In this document: positions 34,793-44,386 of the stretch, piece after piece
Layout: each line of letters starts with the position of its first letter
How positions within the stretch are numbered: position 1 is the stretch's first letter
Assembly: GCF_026460885.1 (NCBI RefSeq)
Contig: NZ_JAOVZW010000021.1
Coordinates: 1 to 64,000, forward strand
Source: Chryseobacterium formosum
GTDB lineage: Bacteria; Bacteroidota; Bacteroidia; Flavobacteriales; Weeksellaceae
Direction: 5' to 3'
DNA length: 64,000 nucleotides
Notes under the pieces: generated by a model
Database searches by the model: none
What the model saw: the letters and a program-made list of their open reading frames with translations, nothing else
Told to the model about the DNA's origin: nothing
Made by a program: the position numbers and the translations under genes

Positions 34793-37700
34793 ATGTTAAA
34801 AACGATTATAAAAAGACCGGTTCTCGCGACCGTTATATCGGTGTTGCTTGTCATCTTGGGAATTGTCGGGATGAAAACGCTTCCGATAACCTCCTTCCCG
34901 GAGATTGCCCCACCGAGTGTTACGGTAATGGCGGTCTATCCCGGAGCAAGTTCTGAAGTGATTGCAAGATCTGTGGCACCACCTTTGGAAAATGCCATCA
35001 ACGGTGTTGAGAATATGGACTATATCACATCGACTTCCAGTAATGGAAATCTGATGGTGAATGTCGTGTTCAAGCTTGGCACGGATCCCGATCAGGCGGC
35101 CGTAAACGTACAAAACAGAGTAGCACAGGCGACCAGCCAACTTCCTGCGGAGGTAAACCAGATCGGCGTGACCACGATGAAGCGTCAGAACAGTATTTTG
35201 GCGATGTTGACCATTTATTCTGAAGATCCTTCCGTAAATGATATATTCATCGAAAACTACGCAAAGATCAACCTTGTCCCAGAATTGAAACGTATCAAAG
35301 GAGTAGGAGATGCAATGGTTTTTGGTAATAAGGATTATTCTATGAGAGTCTGGCTTGATCCCCAGAAAATGGCTTCTTACAATCTGACACCACAGGAAGT
35401 GGCGGGTGCCATTCAGGTTCAGAATGTAGAGGCAGCGCCTGGAAGATTTGGAGAAAGAAGCCAAGAAGCTCTGGATTATGTCATCCGTTACAAAGGTAAA
35501 AATACCGAGCCTTCACAATATGAAAATATGCTGATCAAAGCGGGAACTGACGGAACTACCTTGAGACTGAAAGATATTGCAAAGGTGGAATTTGGATCTT
35601 ACGACTATGGAGTTTCTTCACTATATGAGAAAAAACAAGGCGTTATGGTTGCGCTTTTCCAAACCGCCGGATCAAATGCCAATGAAATTGAGATTGCGGC
35701 ACAACAAAGGGTGAAAGAGCTCTCGGCATCTTTTCCTGCTGGTGTAAAATATGAATTCGTGTACAGTTCCAAAGAATCTTTGGATCAATCGATCGATCAG
35801 GTGATCCATACCTTGATAGAAGCATTTATTTTGGTTTTCATCGTTGTGTTCATTTTCCTTCAGGATTTCAGATCGACCTTGATTCCCGCGATCGCAGTTC
35901 CAGTCTCTATTGTTGGAACGTTCTTCTTTATGAGTCTTTTCGGATTTTCGATCAACCTTTTGACCTTATTTGCCCTGGTATTGGCCATCGGAATCGTAGT
36001 AGATGATGCCATTGTTGTAGTAGAGGCCGTCCACGCCAAAATGGAACATCGGAAACTCAACGCCAGAGCGGCCACGATGTCAGCGATGAGTGAAATTACA
36101 GGAGCCATCTTTTCCATCACCTTGGTAATGGCAGCGGTTTTTGTACCGGTTGCTTTTATGGAAGGTCCGACAGGAATATTCTATCAGCAGTTTGCATTGA
36201 CATTGGCAATGGCAATCGTGATCTCTGCAGTCAATGCATTGACATTAAGTCCTGCCTTGTGTGCTATCTTGTTGAAACAGCACCACTCTCCGGGTCACGG
36301 ACACGAGCCGAAAAAATTATCATTTAAAGAAAAATTCTTTGCAGGATTCAACGCTTCATTTGACAAAATGACGTTCAGATACGGAAAGTCGGTCTTGTTC
36401 CTTTTAAAGAAAAAATGGGTTGCATTTACAGGTCTTGCCATTGTCATCGGTCTGACTGCGTGGATGTTTGTCATTACGCCAACAGGATTTATTCCCGATG
36501 AGGACCAGTCATTCCTGATGGCAACGGTAACGCTCCCACCGGGTTCTACACAAGCCCGTACAACAGATGTTGTCACCAGAGCTGAACAGATATTGAGAAA
36601 GAACCCAGCAGTCCACAGCATCGTTTCTGTGAATGGTCTCAATATGTTGAACTTCAGTACATCATCTTCAAGTGCGGTGTTTATGCTTAAGCTGAAAAAT
36701 CCTAAAGACCGTGGTGAAGTACACGAACTAGGTCAGATAATCGGTCAGCTTCAGGTAGAGGTCAGCCAGATAAAAGAAGCATCTTTCTTTGTTTTGGGAA
36801 TGCCGACCGTCCCTGGATTTGGTAACACGAGTGGTATGGAAATCGTTCTTCAGGACAAGACCGCAGGCTCTTTGGCTAAATTCAATGAAACTTCAAATGC
36901 CTTCATCGGTGCTTTGATGCAGCGACCAGAGATTGCAATGGCATTTACTACATTTAATGCATCCTTTCCACAGTATGAATTGGTGGTCGATGAAGTGAAA
37001 GCCAAACAACTGGGCGTGAATGTTTCAGATGTAATGTCTGTGATGCAGGGTTATTATGGAAGTATGCAGGCGTCAGATTTCAATAGGTTCGGAAAATATT
37101 ACCGTGTCGTGATGCAGGCTCCACCAGAATTCCGTGCCGATCCTAATTCTTTGAATGGGATCAATATCAAGAATAACGTGGGACAAATGGTTCCCGTAAG
37201 CACGGTTGCTTCACTGAAGCAAACGGCAGGTCCGGAAGTTGTTGACCATCACAATCTATTCAATGCCATCAGTATTACTGCAATGCCAGCTCCGGGATAC
37301 AGTACCGGCCAGGCAATGACCGCATTGAAAGAAGTGAGTGCAAAGAATTTACCGACAGGATTTTCTTATGACCTAAAAGGGATGGCGAGAGAAGAGCAGT
37401 CTTCAGGTGGCCAATCCGCGGTGATCTTCGGTCTGTGTTTCATCTTCGTCTACTTCATTCTTTCTGCACAGTATGAAAGTTATCTGGTCCCATTTGCAGT
37501 ACTGCTTGGAATTCCGACCGGACTGTTAGGGGTATTCGTAGGAATCTCTATTGCAGATATTGCCAATAACATCTATGTGCAGGTAGCATTGATCATGCTT
37601 ATCGGATTGCTGGCAAAAAATGCGATCCTGATTGTAGAATTTGCGATGCAGAGAAGGAAAGCGGGCAAAAGTCTGACGGCATCTGCCGTGGAAGCTGCAA

Positions 37701-37972
37701 AAGCGAGATTAAGACCAATTTTAATGACCTCTTTAGCGTTCATTGCTGGTTTGCTTCCACTATTATTTGCGACCGGGCCATCAGCGATTGGTAATAATTC
37801 CATCGGATATGCGGCCGTTTTCGGAATGTTGTTCGGAACTGTCCTTGGAGTATTTATTACGCCAGTGCTTTTCGTAGTATTCAAATACTTACAAGAATGG
37901 ATCAGCGGTAAACCATTGGATGAAAGTATCTGGGACTATGAGCCTTCAAAACTCGCAAAACATAATCACTAA
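34793..37972 (+). CDS. RND multidrug efflux transporter, HAE1/AcrB type
   Basis: A 1059-residue inner-membrane proton-drug antiporter. It has two internally similar halves with six transmembrane helices each and large periplasmic porter loops. Helix 4 carries the proton-relay pair in AIGIVVDDAIVVVE (around residue 403). The first helix region reads ATVISVLLVILGIVGM, with PGASSEVIARSVAPPLENAI as the porter start. It lies 38 bases after the adaptor gene and before its outer-membrane factor. Length fits AcrB (about 1050). Substrates unknown. Confidence 0.96.
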   Translation: MLKTIIKRPVLATVISVLLVILGIVGMKTLPITSFPEIAPPSVTVMAVYPGASSEVIARSVAPPLENAINGVENMDYITSTSSNGNLMVNVVFKLGTDPDQAAVNVQNRVAQATSQLPAEVNQIGVTTMKRQNSILAMLTIYSEDPSVNDIFIENYAKINLVPELKRIKGVGDAMVFGNKDYSMRVWLDPQKMASYNLTPQEVAGAIQVQNVEAAPGRFGERSQEALDYVIRYKGKNTEPSQYENMLIKAGTDGTTLRLKDIAKVEFGSYDYGVSSLYEKKQGVMVALFQTAGSNANEIEIAAQQRVKELSASFPAGVKYEFVYSSKESLDQSIDQVIHTLIEAFILVFIVVFIFLQDFRSTLIPAIAVPVSIVGTFFFMSLFGFSINLLTLFALVLAIGIVVDDAIVVVEAVHAKMEHRKLNARAATMSAMSEITGAIFSITLVMAAVFVPVAFMEGPTGIFYQQFALTLAMAIVISAVNALTLSPALCAILLKQHHSPGHGHEPKKLSFKEKFFAGFNASFDKMTFRYGKSVLFLLKKKWVAFTGLAIVIGLTAWMFVITPTGFIPDEDQSFLMATVTLPPGSTQARTTDVVTRAEQILRKNPAVHSIVSVNGLNMLNFSTSSSSAVFMLKLKNPKDRGEVHELGQIIGQLQVEVSQIKEASFFVLGMPTVPGFGNTSGMEIVLQDKTAGSLAKFNETSNAFIGALMQRPEIAMAFTTFNASFPQYELVVDEVKAKQLGVNVSDVMSVMQGYYGSMQASDFNRFGKYYRVVMQAPPEFRADPNSLNGINIKNNVGQMVPVSTVASLKQTAGPEVVDHHNLFNAISITAMPAPGYSTGQAMTALKEVSAKNLPTGFSYDLKGMAREEQSSGGQSAVIFGLCFIFVYFILSAQYESYLVPFAVLLGIPTGLLGVFVGISIADIANNIYVQVALIMLIGLLAKNAILIVEFAMQRRKAGKSLTASAVEAAKARLRPILMTSLAFIAGLLPLLFATGPSAIGNNSIGYAAVFGMLFGTVLGVFITPVLFVVFKYLQEWISGKPLDESIWDYEPSKLAKHNH

Positions 37973-38057
37973 TATAAATAGTTTGAGAGCCCAAAGATAA
38001 TTTAGAGTAGGCAAGATCATTTTGCCTACTCGGTTATCGGCGGATAAATAAATTACA

Positions 38058-39497
38058 ATGAAATCAAATATCAGATCATATACAAACCTTGGAGCATTTG
38101 CGGCGCTGTTGACTTTGGCTTCCTGCAACGTCCAGAAATATCAGGCGCCCGAAGCGGAATTGCCGGAAAATTTTAGAGATACGAATCAGCTTGATGTTGC
38201 GCAAGACAGTACGATCACCAGTATTGCAAAGATTCCGTACAGGGACTTCTTTACAGATCCTGTTTTATTGACCCTCATCGAAAGTGGTGTTAAAAACAAC
38301 AATGACCTCAAAGTTTCCATCAAGCAGATCGAATCTGCTGCGCTAAGTTACAACCGTGCAAAATGGGGAAATGTTCCGAATGTCAACTTAAATATAGCAA
38401 CGTCCTCTATTAACAGACCATCGGACAATAGTTTGAATGGGCTGACATTCGGACAGTTTTTGGGTCAGAGATATGTAGAGGATTATAATTCTAATGTCTC
38501 CATTTCTTGGGAAGCTGACATTTGGGGTAAAATAAAAGGTAGAAAAGAGTCTGCTTTGGCTTCTTATCTTCAGACACAGGAAGCGGCGAAGGCTGTTCAG
38601 ACACAATTGATTGCCCAAATTGCTCAGGGATATTACAATCTTTTGATGCTGGATACTCAGTTGGATATTACCAATCAGAATTTAAAACTGGTCAACAATA
38701 CATTGAGGATGATCCTCAAACAGCAGGAACTTGGGATTACCACTAGTCTTTCTGTACAGCAACAGGAAAACACACGCGATCAGATGCTGGTGACGATACC
38801 AGTGATCGAACAGTCGATAACGATCCAGGAAAATGCGTTGAGTATTCTTACAGGAAAAATGCCTGGCGAAATTAAGAGAACAATGAAACTGACGGATATG
38901 CTGACACCTGAATACAAATCGGTAGGAATTCCTGCTGAGCTTCTCAGTTACAGGCCTGATGTAAAAAGCAGCGAACTAAATGTAAGAATGGCATTTGCCA
39001 ATGTAAAAGTGGCTAAAGCGAGTATGTATCCGGTTCTGAATATTACGGCTCAGGGAGGATTGAATACTTTTAATTTCAAAAACTGGCTTGATATTCCGGG
39101 ATCTCTTTTCGGGGCTGCTGCAGGTTCGTTGGCAATGCCTTTGATCAATGGTAAACAATTGAAAACGCAGTATGAGCAGTCGAAGATTGCAATGGAACAG
39201 TCTGAGATTAATTTTAAGCAAACCGTTTTAGTAGCAGTTGGCGAGGTTTCAAACGCTTTAGCAAACATAGAATCAGCCGACAAGCAGGAGTTGATCACTG
39301 TAGGGCTGGTGGCAAGATCGGACAAGGCGGTGACGACTTCGACCAAATTGTTCCAACAGGATATGGCAACTTATCTCGATGTCATTACAGCTCAAAACAA
39401 CAAGTTGCAGGCGGAATTGAGTTTGGCCAATATCAAACTTCAGAAGCTGAATGCTGTCGTTAATCTTTATCGCTCCCTTGGAGGTGGATGGCAGTAA
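38058..39497 (+). CDS. Outer-membrane efflux lipoprotein, NodT family
   Basis: A 479-residue TolC-like channel with lipobox LASC (Cys23) and two long alpha-hairpin repeats (VSIKQIESAALSYNRAKWGN; LNVRMAFANVKVAKASMYP) typical of the NodT subgroup (OprM-like). It completes the tripartite pump encoded by 33580-39497. It starts 86 bases after the transporter gene. Confidence 0.95.
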   Translation: MKSNIRSYTNLGAFAALLTLASCNVQKYQAPEAELPENFRDTNQLDVAQDSTITSIAKIPYRDFFTDPVLLTLIESGVKNNNDLKVSIKQIESAALSYNRAKWGNVPNVNLNIATSSINRPSDNSLNGLTFGQFLGQRYVEDYNSNVSISWEADIWGKIKGRKESALASYLQTQEAAKAVQTQLIAQIAQGYYNLLMLDTQLDITNQNLKLVNNTLRMILKQQELGITTSLSVQQQENTRDQMLVTIPVIEQSITIQENALSILTGKMPGEIKRTMKLTDMLTPEYKSVGIPAELLSYRPDVKSSELNVRMAFANVKVAKASMYPVLNITAQGGLNTFNFKNWLDIPGSLFGAAAGSLAMPLINGKQLKTQYEQSKIAMEQSEINFKQTVLVAVGEVSNALANIESADKQELITVGLVARSDKAVTTSTKLFQQDMATYLDVITAQNNKLQAELSLANIKLQKLNAVVNLYRSLGGGWQ

Positions 39498-39548
39498 ATC
39501 CGGCTGAATGGATAGCAGGATCGAACAAAATTAAATTTTTTTCTTGTC

Positions 39549-39586
39549 ATAGCAGCTTGTGGTTTTACTGCCGGCTGCTATTTTAA
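39549..39586 (+). terminator. Possible terminator after the RND operon
   Basis: ATAGCAGC and GCTGCTAT form an 8-bp stem around a 17-base loop, followed by TTTAAAA. The loop is long and the T-tract short. It lies just before the TetR gene at 39598. Confidence 0.4.
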
Positions 39587-39597
39587 AATTATACATA

Positions 39598-40188
39598 ATG
39601 AGCGATACAGAAAATAAGATCAAAAACGCAACAATCGACCTCTTGTTGAAAGAAGGTAATTTCGGATTTACACTGTATGATGTTGCGGAAAGATCCAAGG
39701 CGAACCGAACAGTTATTCACTATTATTTCAGATCGAGGGATAATCTTCAGGCCATTGTTACCAAAGAGATTCTCACCACTCTTGTGCAACCTCGATACGA
39801 AACATTAACCTGTGATGATGATTTGAAAAGTAAAATTCTTAAATTTTTAGAAGAATCAGACAAGATATGTAAATTGTATCCCTATATCGATGTTTTTCTG
39901 ATGGTAAGGCATAATGTCAGCCAAGATTTGCAAAAATTTTTTCAAGATATGCTGGTAAGTTTTAAAGACCTGATTTCGGAAGTTCAGGAAGCAATTGACC
40001 GAAAAGAGATTAAATATCCTGACGCACAAATGTTTTTAAGCGATTTGTTTTCATTATCTTCCTTTTCTTACATCTTCGGCAATTTTTTTTGCACTTTGGA
40101 CATACCTTTACGTCCCAAGTCCATTTTTAATGATGGTAAAGGTAAGAATGTAAGAATTTTGGATATTCTTTTTAGCAGGAATTTATAA
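39598..40188 (+). CDS. TetR-family regulator downstream of the RND operon
   Basis: A 196-residue TetR protein from ATG 39598 (13 extra codons are possible from 39559 but would overlap the hairpin). The helix-turn-helix is FTLYDVAERSKANRTVIHYYFRSRDNL, unusual for the HYYF instead of YYHF order. The C-terminal ligand domain ends RILDILFSRNL. It is co-directional with the pump genes and may be a local repressor of them, although no matching operator was found in front of the operon. Confidence 0.9.
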   Translation: MSDTENKIKNATIDLLLKEGNFGFTLYDVAERSKANRTVIHYYFRSRDNLQAIVTKEILTTLVQPRYETLTCDDDLKSKILKFLEESDKICKLYPYIDVFLMVRHNVSQDLQKFFQDMLVSFKDLISEVQEAIDRKEIKYPDAQMFLSDLFSLSSFSYIFGNFFCTLDIPLRPKSIFNDGKGKNVRILDILFSRNL

Positions 40189-40511
40189 CTGAATCATCTT
40201 GATGTAGTTAAGACATATTGGTGGTCTTAAAGAAAGCATAAATAAAATAATCCCCAGTTTTGTGATCGATATAAATTGATTTTATAAAAATTTTGAGATT
40301 AAATTCTAATAGAATATAATTTGGTGCTTTTTTGTGCATCGTTATTTTGCTATTGTACAAATATAAATCTCAGCTATTGAATTATTTTACGGAAAGCAGT
40401 ATTTTGGTAATGATTATCTGTAGCCGTAAAAATGTGCTATAAGTCAATACTTTTGTATCTGTGGCGCATCAGATAAAATTGGAAATTTGCAGAGTAAATA
40501 ATTCGAGAACA
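40189..40511. other. Intergenic, promoter region of an AraC gene
   Basis: About 320 bases. A TACTTTTG box at 40448-40455 fits a -7 element about 57 bases before the AraC start, but no TTG lies at the expected spacing. No other feature is seen. Confidence 0.4.
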
Positions 40512-41405
40512 ATGAAACATTATAATGACCTTGGAACTTTTAGTAAAGACATCGGCATAGATGCGCCGGAGCATCCTTTGTTCAGCATAACCTTTGGACA
40601 TAAAAGTAATGGAGGTATTGATGATATCGTTTTTACTGCGGGTTTCTATATTATCTCATTTCAAAAGTTTATTTCGGGAAGTATTACCTATGGCAAAAAA
40701 GATTTTGATCACGCACGAGGTAAATTGATCTTCTTCAAGCCGAATCAAACGGTGACTTTCAAAAATGTAAAATCTGAGGACGATTGCTTTTTGATTTTGA
40801 TCAAAGAAGATTTTTTAGCAGGTACCAATCTTCACAAAGAGATCAGAGAATACGGATACTTTGATTATGAGACAAATGAAGCGCTATATCTTTCGCCAAG
40901 TGAAGAAGATACTATATGGATACTGGTCAATATAATGCATCAAGAATTACATAATAACACGGATGTTTACAGCAAATCCATTCATCTATCACATTTGCGA
41001 ACTTTCCTTACGTACGCTCAGAGGTTTTACAAAAGACAATTTATTAATAGAATCGAAACCAGCGGTGCGTATGCCAACAGGTTTCAGCAACTGATTGAAG
41101 CATATTACAAAGAAAATGAATTTCTTGAAAAGGGCCTTCCCACCGTTGCTTACATGGCTGATAAATTAAATGTATCGCCAAGATACTTGAGTGATCTTCT
41201 CAAACAGGAAACCGGTAAAACTGCTATTGAACTGATCCACATCCATTTGATAAAAGAGGCTAAGAACCTTTTGACAGATGGAAAAATGAATATATCGGAA
41301 ATTTCTTTTTCCCTTGGATTCGAAAATCCCAACTACTTCGCAAGATTATTTAAAAAGGAGGTCGGTATACCACCCAATATCTATCGGAACGAACAATTAA
41401 ACTAA
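40512..41405 (+). CDS. AraC-family regulator paired with an ene-reductase
   Basis: A 297-residue AraC protein from ATG 40512 (a GTG at 40461 is in frame but sits inside the promoter region). The N-terminal part (APEHPLFSITFGH; FYIISFQKFISGSITYGKKDFDHARGKL) and the DNA-binding part (LPTVAYMADKLNVSPRYLSDLLKQETGK; ISEISFSLGFENPNYFARLF) match the regulators at 59186 and 60992, so the three are paralogues. It is followed on the same strand by an ene-reductase gene, its likely target. Confidence 0.92.
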   Translation: MKHYNDLGTFSKDIGIDAPEHPLFSITFGHKSNGGIDDIVFTAGFYIISFQKFISGSITYGKKDFDHARGKLIFFKPNQTVTFKNVKSEDDCFLILIKEDFLAGTNLHKEIREYGYFDYETNEALYLSPSEEDTIWILVNIMHQELHNNTDVYSKSIHLSHLRTFLTYAQRFYKRQFINRIETSGAYANRFQQLIEAYYKENEFLEKGLPTVAYMADKLNVSPRYLSDLLKQETGKTAIELIHIHLIKEAKNLLTDGKMNISEISFSLGFENPNYFARLFKKEVGIPPNIYRNEQLN

Positions 41406-41506
41406 TTTTTTTTTAAATACGGACACTCAAATAAAGCAGTGAGGGAGAGCTATGCCTTTTTGTGAAATCAGAATATCAATCACTCAAATTAAAATAACAA
41501 TTTACA

Positions 41507-42634
41507 ATGAATACAAAAACAGAACAATTGTTCGAGACCTTCAAATTTAAAAACGGAATCGAAACCAAAAACAGGATTGTAATGGCACCAATGACAACTT
41601 GGGCAAGCAATGATGACTATACTGTGGCAGACGACGAAATCAGACACTATGAGTCACGAAGTAAGCAAGTTGGTCTAGTAATTACTGGCTGTACTCGCGT
41701 AATGGCAAATGGAATCGGATTTCCTAACGAATATGCGTCATACGATGATTCCTTTCTTCCTGGTCTTAAGAAACTTGCTGATGCTGCAAAAAAGGGTGGA
41801 GCACCTGCAATCCTGCAGATCTATCACGCTGGTAACAAAGCAGTCTTGGATTTTATTCCAGATAGTATTCCGGTCAGTGCAAGTGAAGTCGCATTAGCAC
41901 CATCGGCATTTTATGTAGGAGGAACAGTATCTCATGAACTTACCAATGATGAAATTCTTGATATTATTAAAGCTTTTGGAGAGACAACTCACAGAGCTAT
42001 CAAAGCTGGTTTTGATGGCGTTGAATTACATGGCGCTCATGGATTTCTTTTGCAGAATTTCTTTTCACCGTTTTATAATACAAGAACTGACAATTGGGGC
42101 GGTTCTCCTGAAAAACGTATGAACTTTGCCTTGGCAGTTATTAATGAGGTTCAGGATGTGATTAAAAAATACGCAGAAAAACCTTTCCTTGTAGGCTTTA
42201 GGCTATCTCCGGAAGAGCCGGAAAGCTACAGGGTACGCGACACATTTCCTTTTATTTATAAGCTGATCGAATCTGGAATTGATTATCTGCATGTTTCATT
42301 GGGTAACCTAATATCTCAAAAGCCTCTAGACGAACAGGACGGAAATGATACAATTTTGAAACTGATTCTTGATCACGTCAATCAAAGAATTCCCGTGATA
42401 TCGGCAGGAGGCATCAAACAGGCTGATGATGCGGTCGAAGCTATCAATTTAGGATTGTCACTCGTCGCTGTTGGTCATGGACTGATTATCAATCCTGATT
42501 GGGTTGAACGTATTTCCGAAAGTAAAAAGGCCGATGAAGTTTTAAGTTTGTCAAAGGCTGATGAACTTGCAGTACCAAAGAAGCTTCAGGCATTTATCAA
42601 GATCGCGACCGGATTTTTTCAAGTTGCTGATTAG
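41507..42634 (+). CDS. NADH-dependent flavin oxidoreductase / ene-reductase (YqjM-like)
   Basis: A 375-residue FMN TIM-barrel enzyme of the OYE family. It starts LFETFKFKNGIETKNRIVMAPM. The substrate pair is His-x-x-His in HGAHGFLLQNFFSP, unlike the His-x-x-Asn of the enzyme at 25465, which places it nearer the YqjM/thermophilic class. FMN-phosphate contacts lie in VISAGGIKQADDA and LVAVGHGLIINPDWVE. It reduces activated alkenes or enones. It lies 101 bases after its AraC partner and ends at a strong terminator. Confidence 0.9.
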   Translation: MNTKTEQLFETFKFKNGIETKNRIVMAPMTTWASNDDYTVADDEIRHYESRSKQVGLVITGCTRVMANGIGFPNEYASYDDSFLPGLKKLADAAKKGGAPAILQIYHAGNKAVLDFIPDSIPVSASEVALAPSAFYVGGTVSHELTNDEILDIIKAFGETTHRAIKAGFDGVELHGAHGFLLQNFFSPFYNTRTDNWGGSPEKRMNFALAVINEVQDVIKKYAEKPFLVGFRLSPEEPESYRVRDTFPFIYKLIESGIDYLHVSLGNLISQKPLDEQDGNDTILKLILDHVNQRIPVISAGGIKQADDAVEAINLGLSLVAVGHGLIINPDWVERISESKKADEVLSLSKADELAVPKKLQAFIKIATGFFQVAD

Positions 42635-42711
42635 CTATCCTTAATCATGTATTTTCTGACGTTATGGTTTCTTGTAAAGACTTCATTAGATGCTTATAAA
42701 TGAATATAGGG

Positions 42712-42741
42712 ACAGCACTTTTAAAGTGCTGTTCTTTTTAT
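42712..42741 (+). terminator. Rho-independent terminator after the ene-reductase
   Basis: ACAGCACTT / AAGTGCTGT, 9-bp perfect stem with a TTA loop, then TCTTTTTA. It lies 78 bases after the stop at 42634. Confidence 0.9.
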
Positions 42742-43129
42742 TTATTGCTTGAAAGTTAGAAATGATGCCATTACATGTAAAACGGTTTAATTACAATTTA
42801 TATGTTCTATATATTACCTTCCCTATTTTATGAAGCTAAAATAATTTCCACCTACACTGGTTAATCGTTTTTGAGTGTTATTTAAAATATTGATAAATCA
42901 GTTAGTTTATGGCAGTAGCGTGACTAAATAAAAAAATCTGCTTTCCAATAGTATTGAACATTTTTTAGCTACTGAAATGAGAGCCTAAATAGTTTCAGAT
43001 TTTATTATTGAAATACCAAAAAAAACGCTCTTCCAGACATTTCTTATACTAAACTGCGGAATTTTTTATCATAAAAGTATTTGTACTCTATCGTAACCTC
43101 TTTTGCTTAACAAGCAAAAAGGTTTTACG

Positions 43130-43153
43130 AAAAAAGCAGGATGTAAATCCTGC
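43130..43153 (-). terminator. Rho-independent terminator of the minus-strand efflux operon
   Basis: GCAGGAT / ATCCTGC with a 4-base loop. Read on the minus strand it runs straight into TTTTTT. It lies about 163 bases beyond the DUF2798 stop. Confidence 0.85.
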
Positions 43154-43315
43154 AAAATTATCATCGATAAATTTAAATGCATCCTCCTCTTGCTACAAAG
43201 TGATAGAGGTCAATATAGAAAATACCACTTTAACTCAAGATTTAGAGATTAAGTAGTCCGACGGTAATGAGAGTCCACCAATATTAATTCAAACAATCAT
43301 ACAATCACTAATTAT

Positions 43316-43552
43316 TCAATTACTCTTTACCTCACTTTCATTTTGCTTAAATAAACGATCGACTAACCTTTGAATAAGCGGTGCAATAATTAGAATGGTA
43401 GGAACACCTACAACGTATGCCAAACCCCAAGACTTCAACCAAATTTGAAGAAACTTGGGCTTAAGTCCAATGTTTACCAAGATCACAGTAAAAGATATTA
43501 TCCCCGTTGTTATCACTCCCATGATCAGAGCAAATGCTATTTTATTTTTCAT
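43316..43552 (-). CDS. DUF2798 family small membrane protein
   Basis: A 78-residue protein with two transmembrane helices (about 5-27 and 42-64) joined by a loop containing WLKSWGLAY, ending in a charged tail. It matches the DUF2798 pattern. Function unknown. It is last in the TetR/OMF/MFP/RND/SDR/DUF2798 minus-strand series, 30 bases after the SDR gene. Confidence 0.88.
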   Translation of the reverse strand: MKNKIAFALIMGVITTGIISFTVILVNIGLKPKFLQIWLKSWGLAYVVGVPTILIIAPLIQRLVDRLFKQNESEVKSN

Positions 43553-43582
43553 TTTTTAGATATATTGTATCAATACTGACGA

Positions 43583-44356
43583 TTATTTCTGACTTGCCAG
43601 ATTTTTCTTAATCTTCATCATGATACTGTCAGGCACAAAGTTCGGGAGTTTAGTGTTGAACCAATTTTGAAAACCTACCACCTTTTTTCCATTTCCATCC
43701 AACAGGTGTTTGATCCCCTGTTCGGCGACGATCTCAGGATGCATCGGTTTAGTTTTATGAAGATTGGTTGACTGCATTTCCTCAGTTGTAAATCCAGTAT
43801 CTGTCGTTCCTGAATAAAGAGAATTGACGATAACCCCCGTTCCTTCCAATTCAGCTGCAAGCGTATCGCTAAAGGCCATTACAAATGCTTTTGTGGCAGA
43901 ATAAACCGCAAAGTAGGGGAAGGGAAGAAATGAGAGTACAGAGCCTATGTTCATAATTCTGCCATATTTACGTTTGACCATATCTTGTGCAAAAAGCTTG
44001 GTCAATACAACCAGACTGGAAATATTCAGTTGAATCATATTTAGTTCTTCATCCAACGAAGTTTCTGTAAAATGACCGTAGTTTCCTACTCCGGCATTGT
44101 TAACCAGATGACTTACTAACAAGTTTTCATCTTTGACTTGTTTGTACAATTCTTTGGCAATATTTGGATCTGAAAGATCAGCAACGAAGTAGTGGATCAG
44201 AATGCCATACTTCTTTGTTAAATCAGATTGCATTTGCTGCAATTTTTTTTCGGTTCGGGCAACCAATATCAGGTTGTGTGCCTTCTCTGCCAACTGATAA
44301 GCCATCTCGTAACCGATTCCGGATGATGCTCCGGTGATTAAAATATATTCTTTCAT
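43583..44356 (-). CDS. Short-chain dehydrogenase/reductase
   Basis: A 257-residue SDR with TGASSGIGYEMAYQL (cofactor loop), NNAGVGNYG and catalytic YSATK. The C-terminal part (KKVVGFQNWFNTKLPNFVPDSIM) matches the membrane-associated DltE/YqjQ-like subgroup. Substrate unknown. It is encoded 30 bases after the RND transporter gene and probably belongs to the same transcript, suggesting that the operon couples efflux with chemical modification of a compound. Confidence 0.9.
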   Translation of the reverse strand: MKEYILITGASSGIGYEMAYQLAEKAHNLILVARTEKKLQQMQSDLTKKYGILIHYFVADLSDPNIAKELYKQVKDENLLVSHLVNNAGVGNYGHFTETSLDEELNMIQLNISSLVVLTKLFAQDMVKRKYGRIMNIGSVLSFLPFPYFAVYSATKAFVMAFSDTLAAELEGTGVIVNSLYSGTTDTGFTTEEMQSTNLHKTKPMHPEIVAEQGIKHLLDGNGKKVVGFQNWFNTKLPNFVPDSIMMKIKKNLASQK

Positions 44357-44386
44357 TTTTATAAAATTTGTAGTTTACTTAATAAC

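Larger units (their letters stand above)
42635..43315. other. Convergent intergenic region with two terminators
   Basis: About 680 bases between convergent transcripts. It contains a plus-strand terminator (42712-42741), a long A/T-rich inverted repeat around AACAAGC (43095-43125) and a minus-strand terminator (43130-43153). No gene is supported. Confidence 0.5.

Noticed and set aside
43095-43125. An inverted repeat around CTTTTGCTTAACAAGCAAAA considered as a second terminator.
   Set aside because: No T-tract on either strand directly after the stem, and a better minus-strand terminator lies a few bases away.
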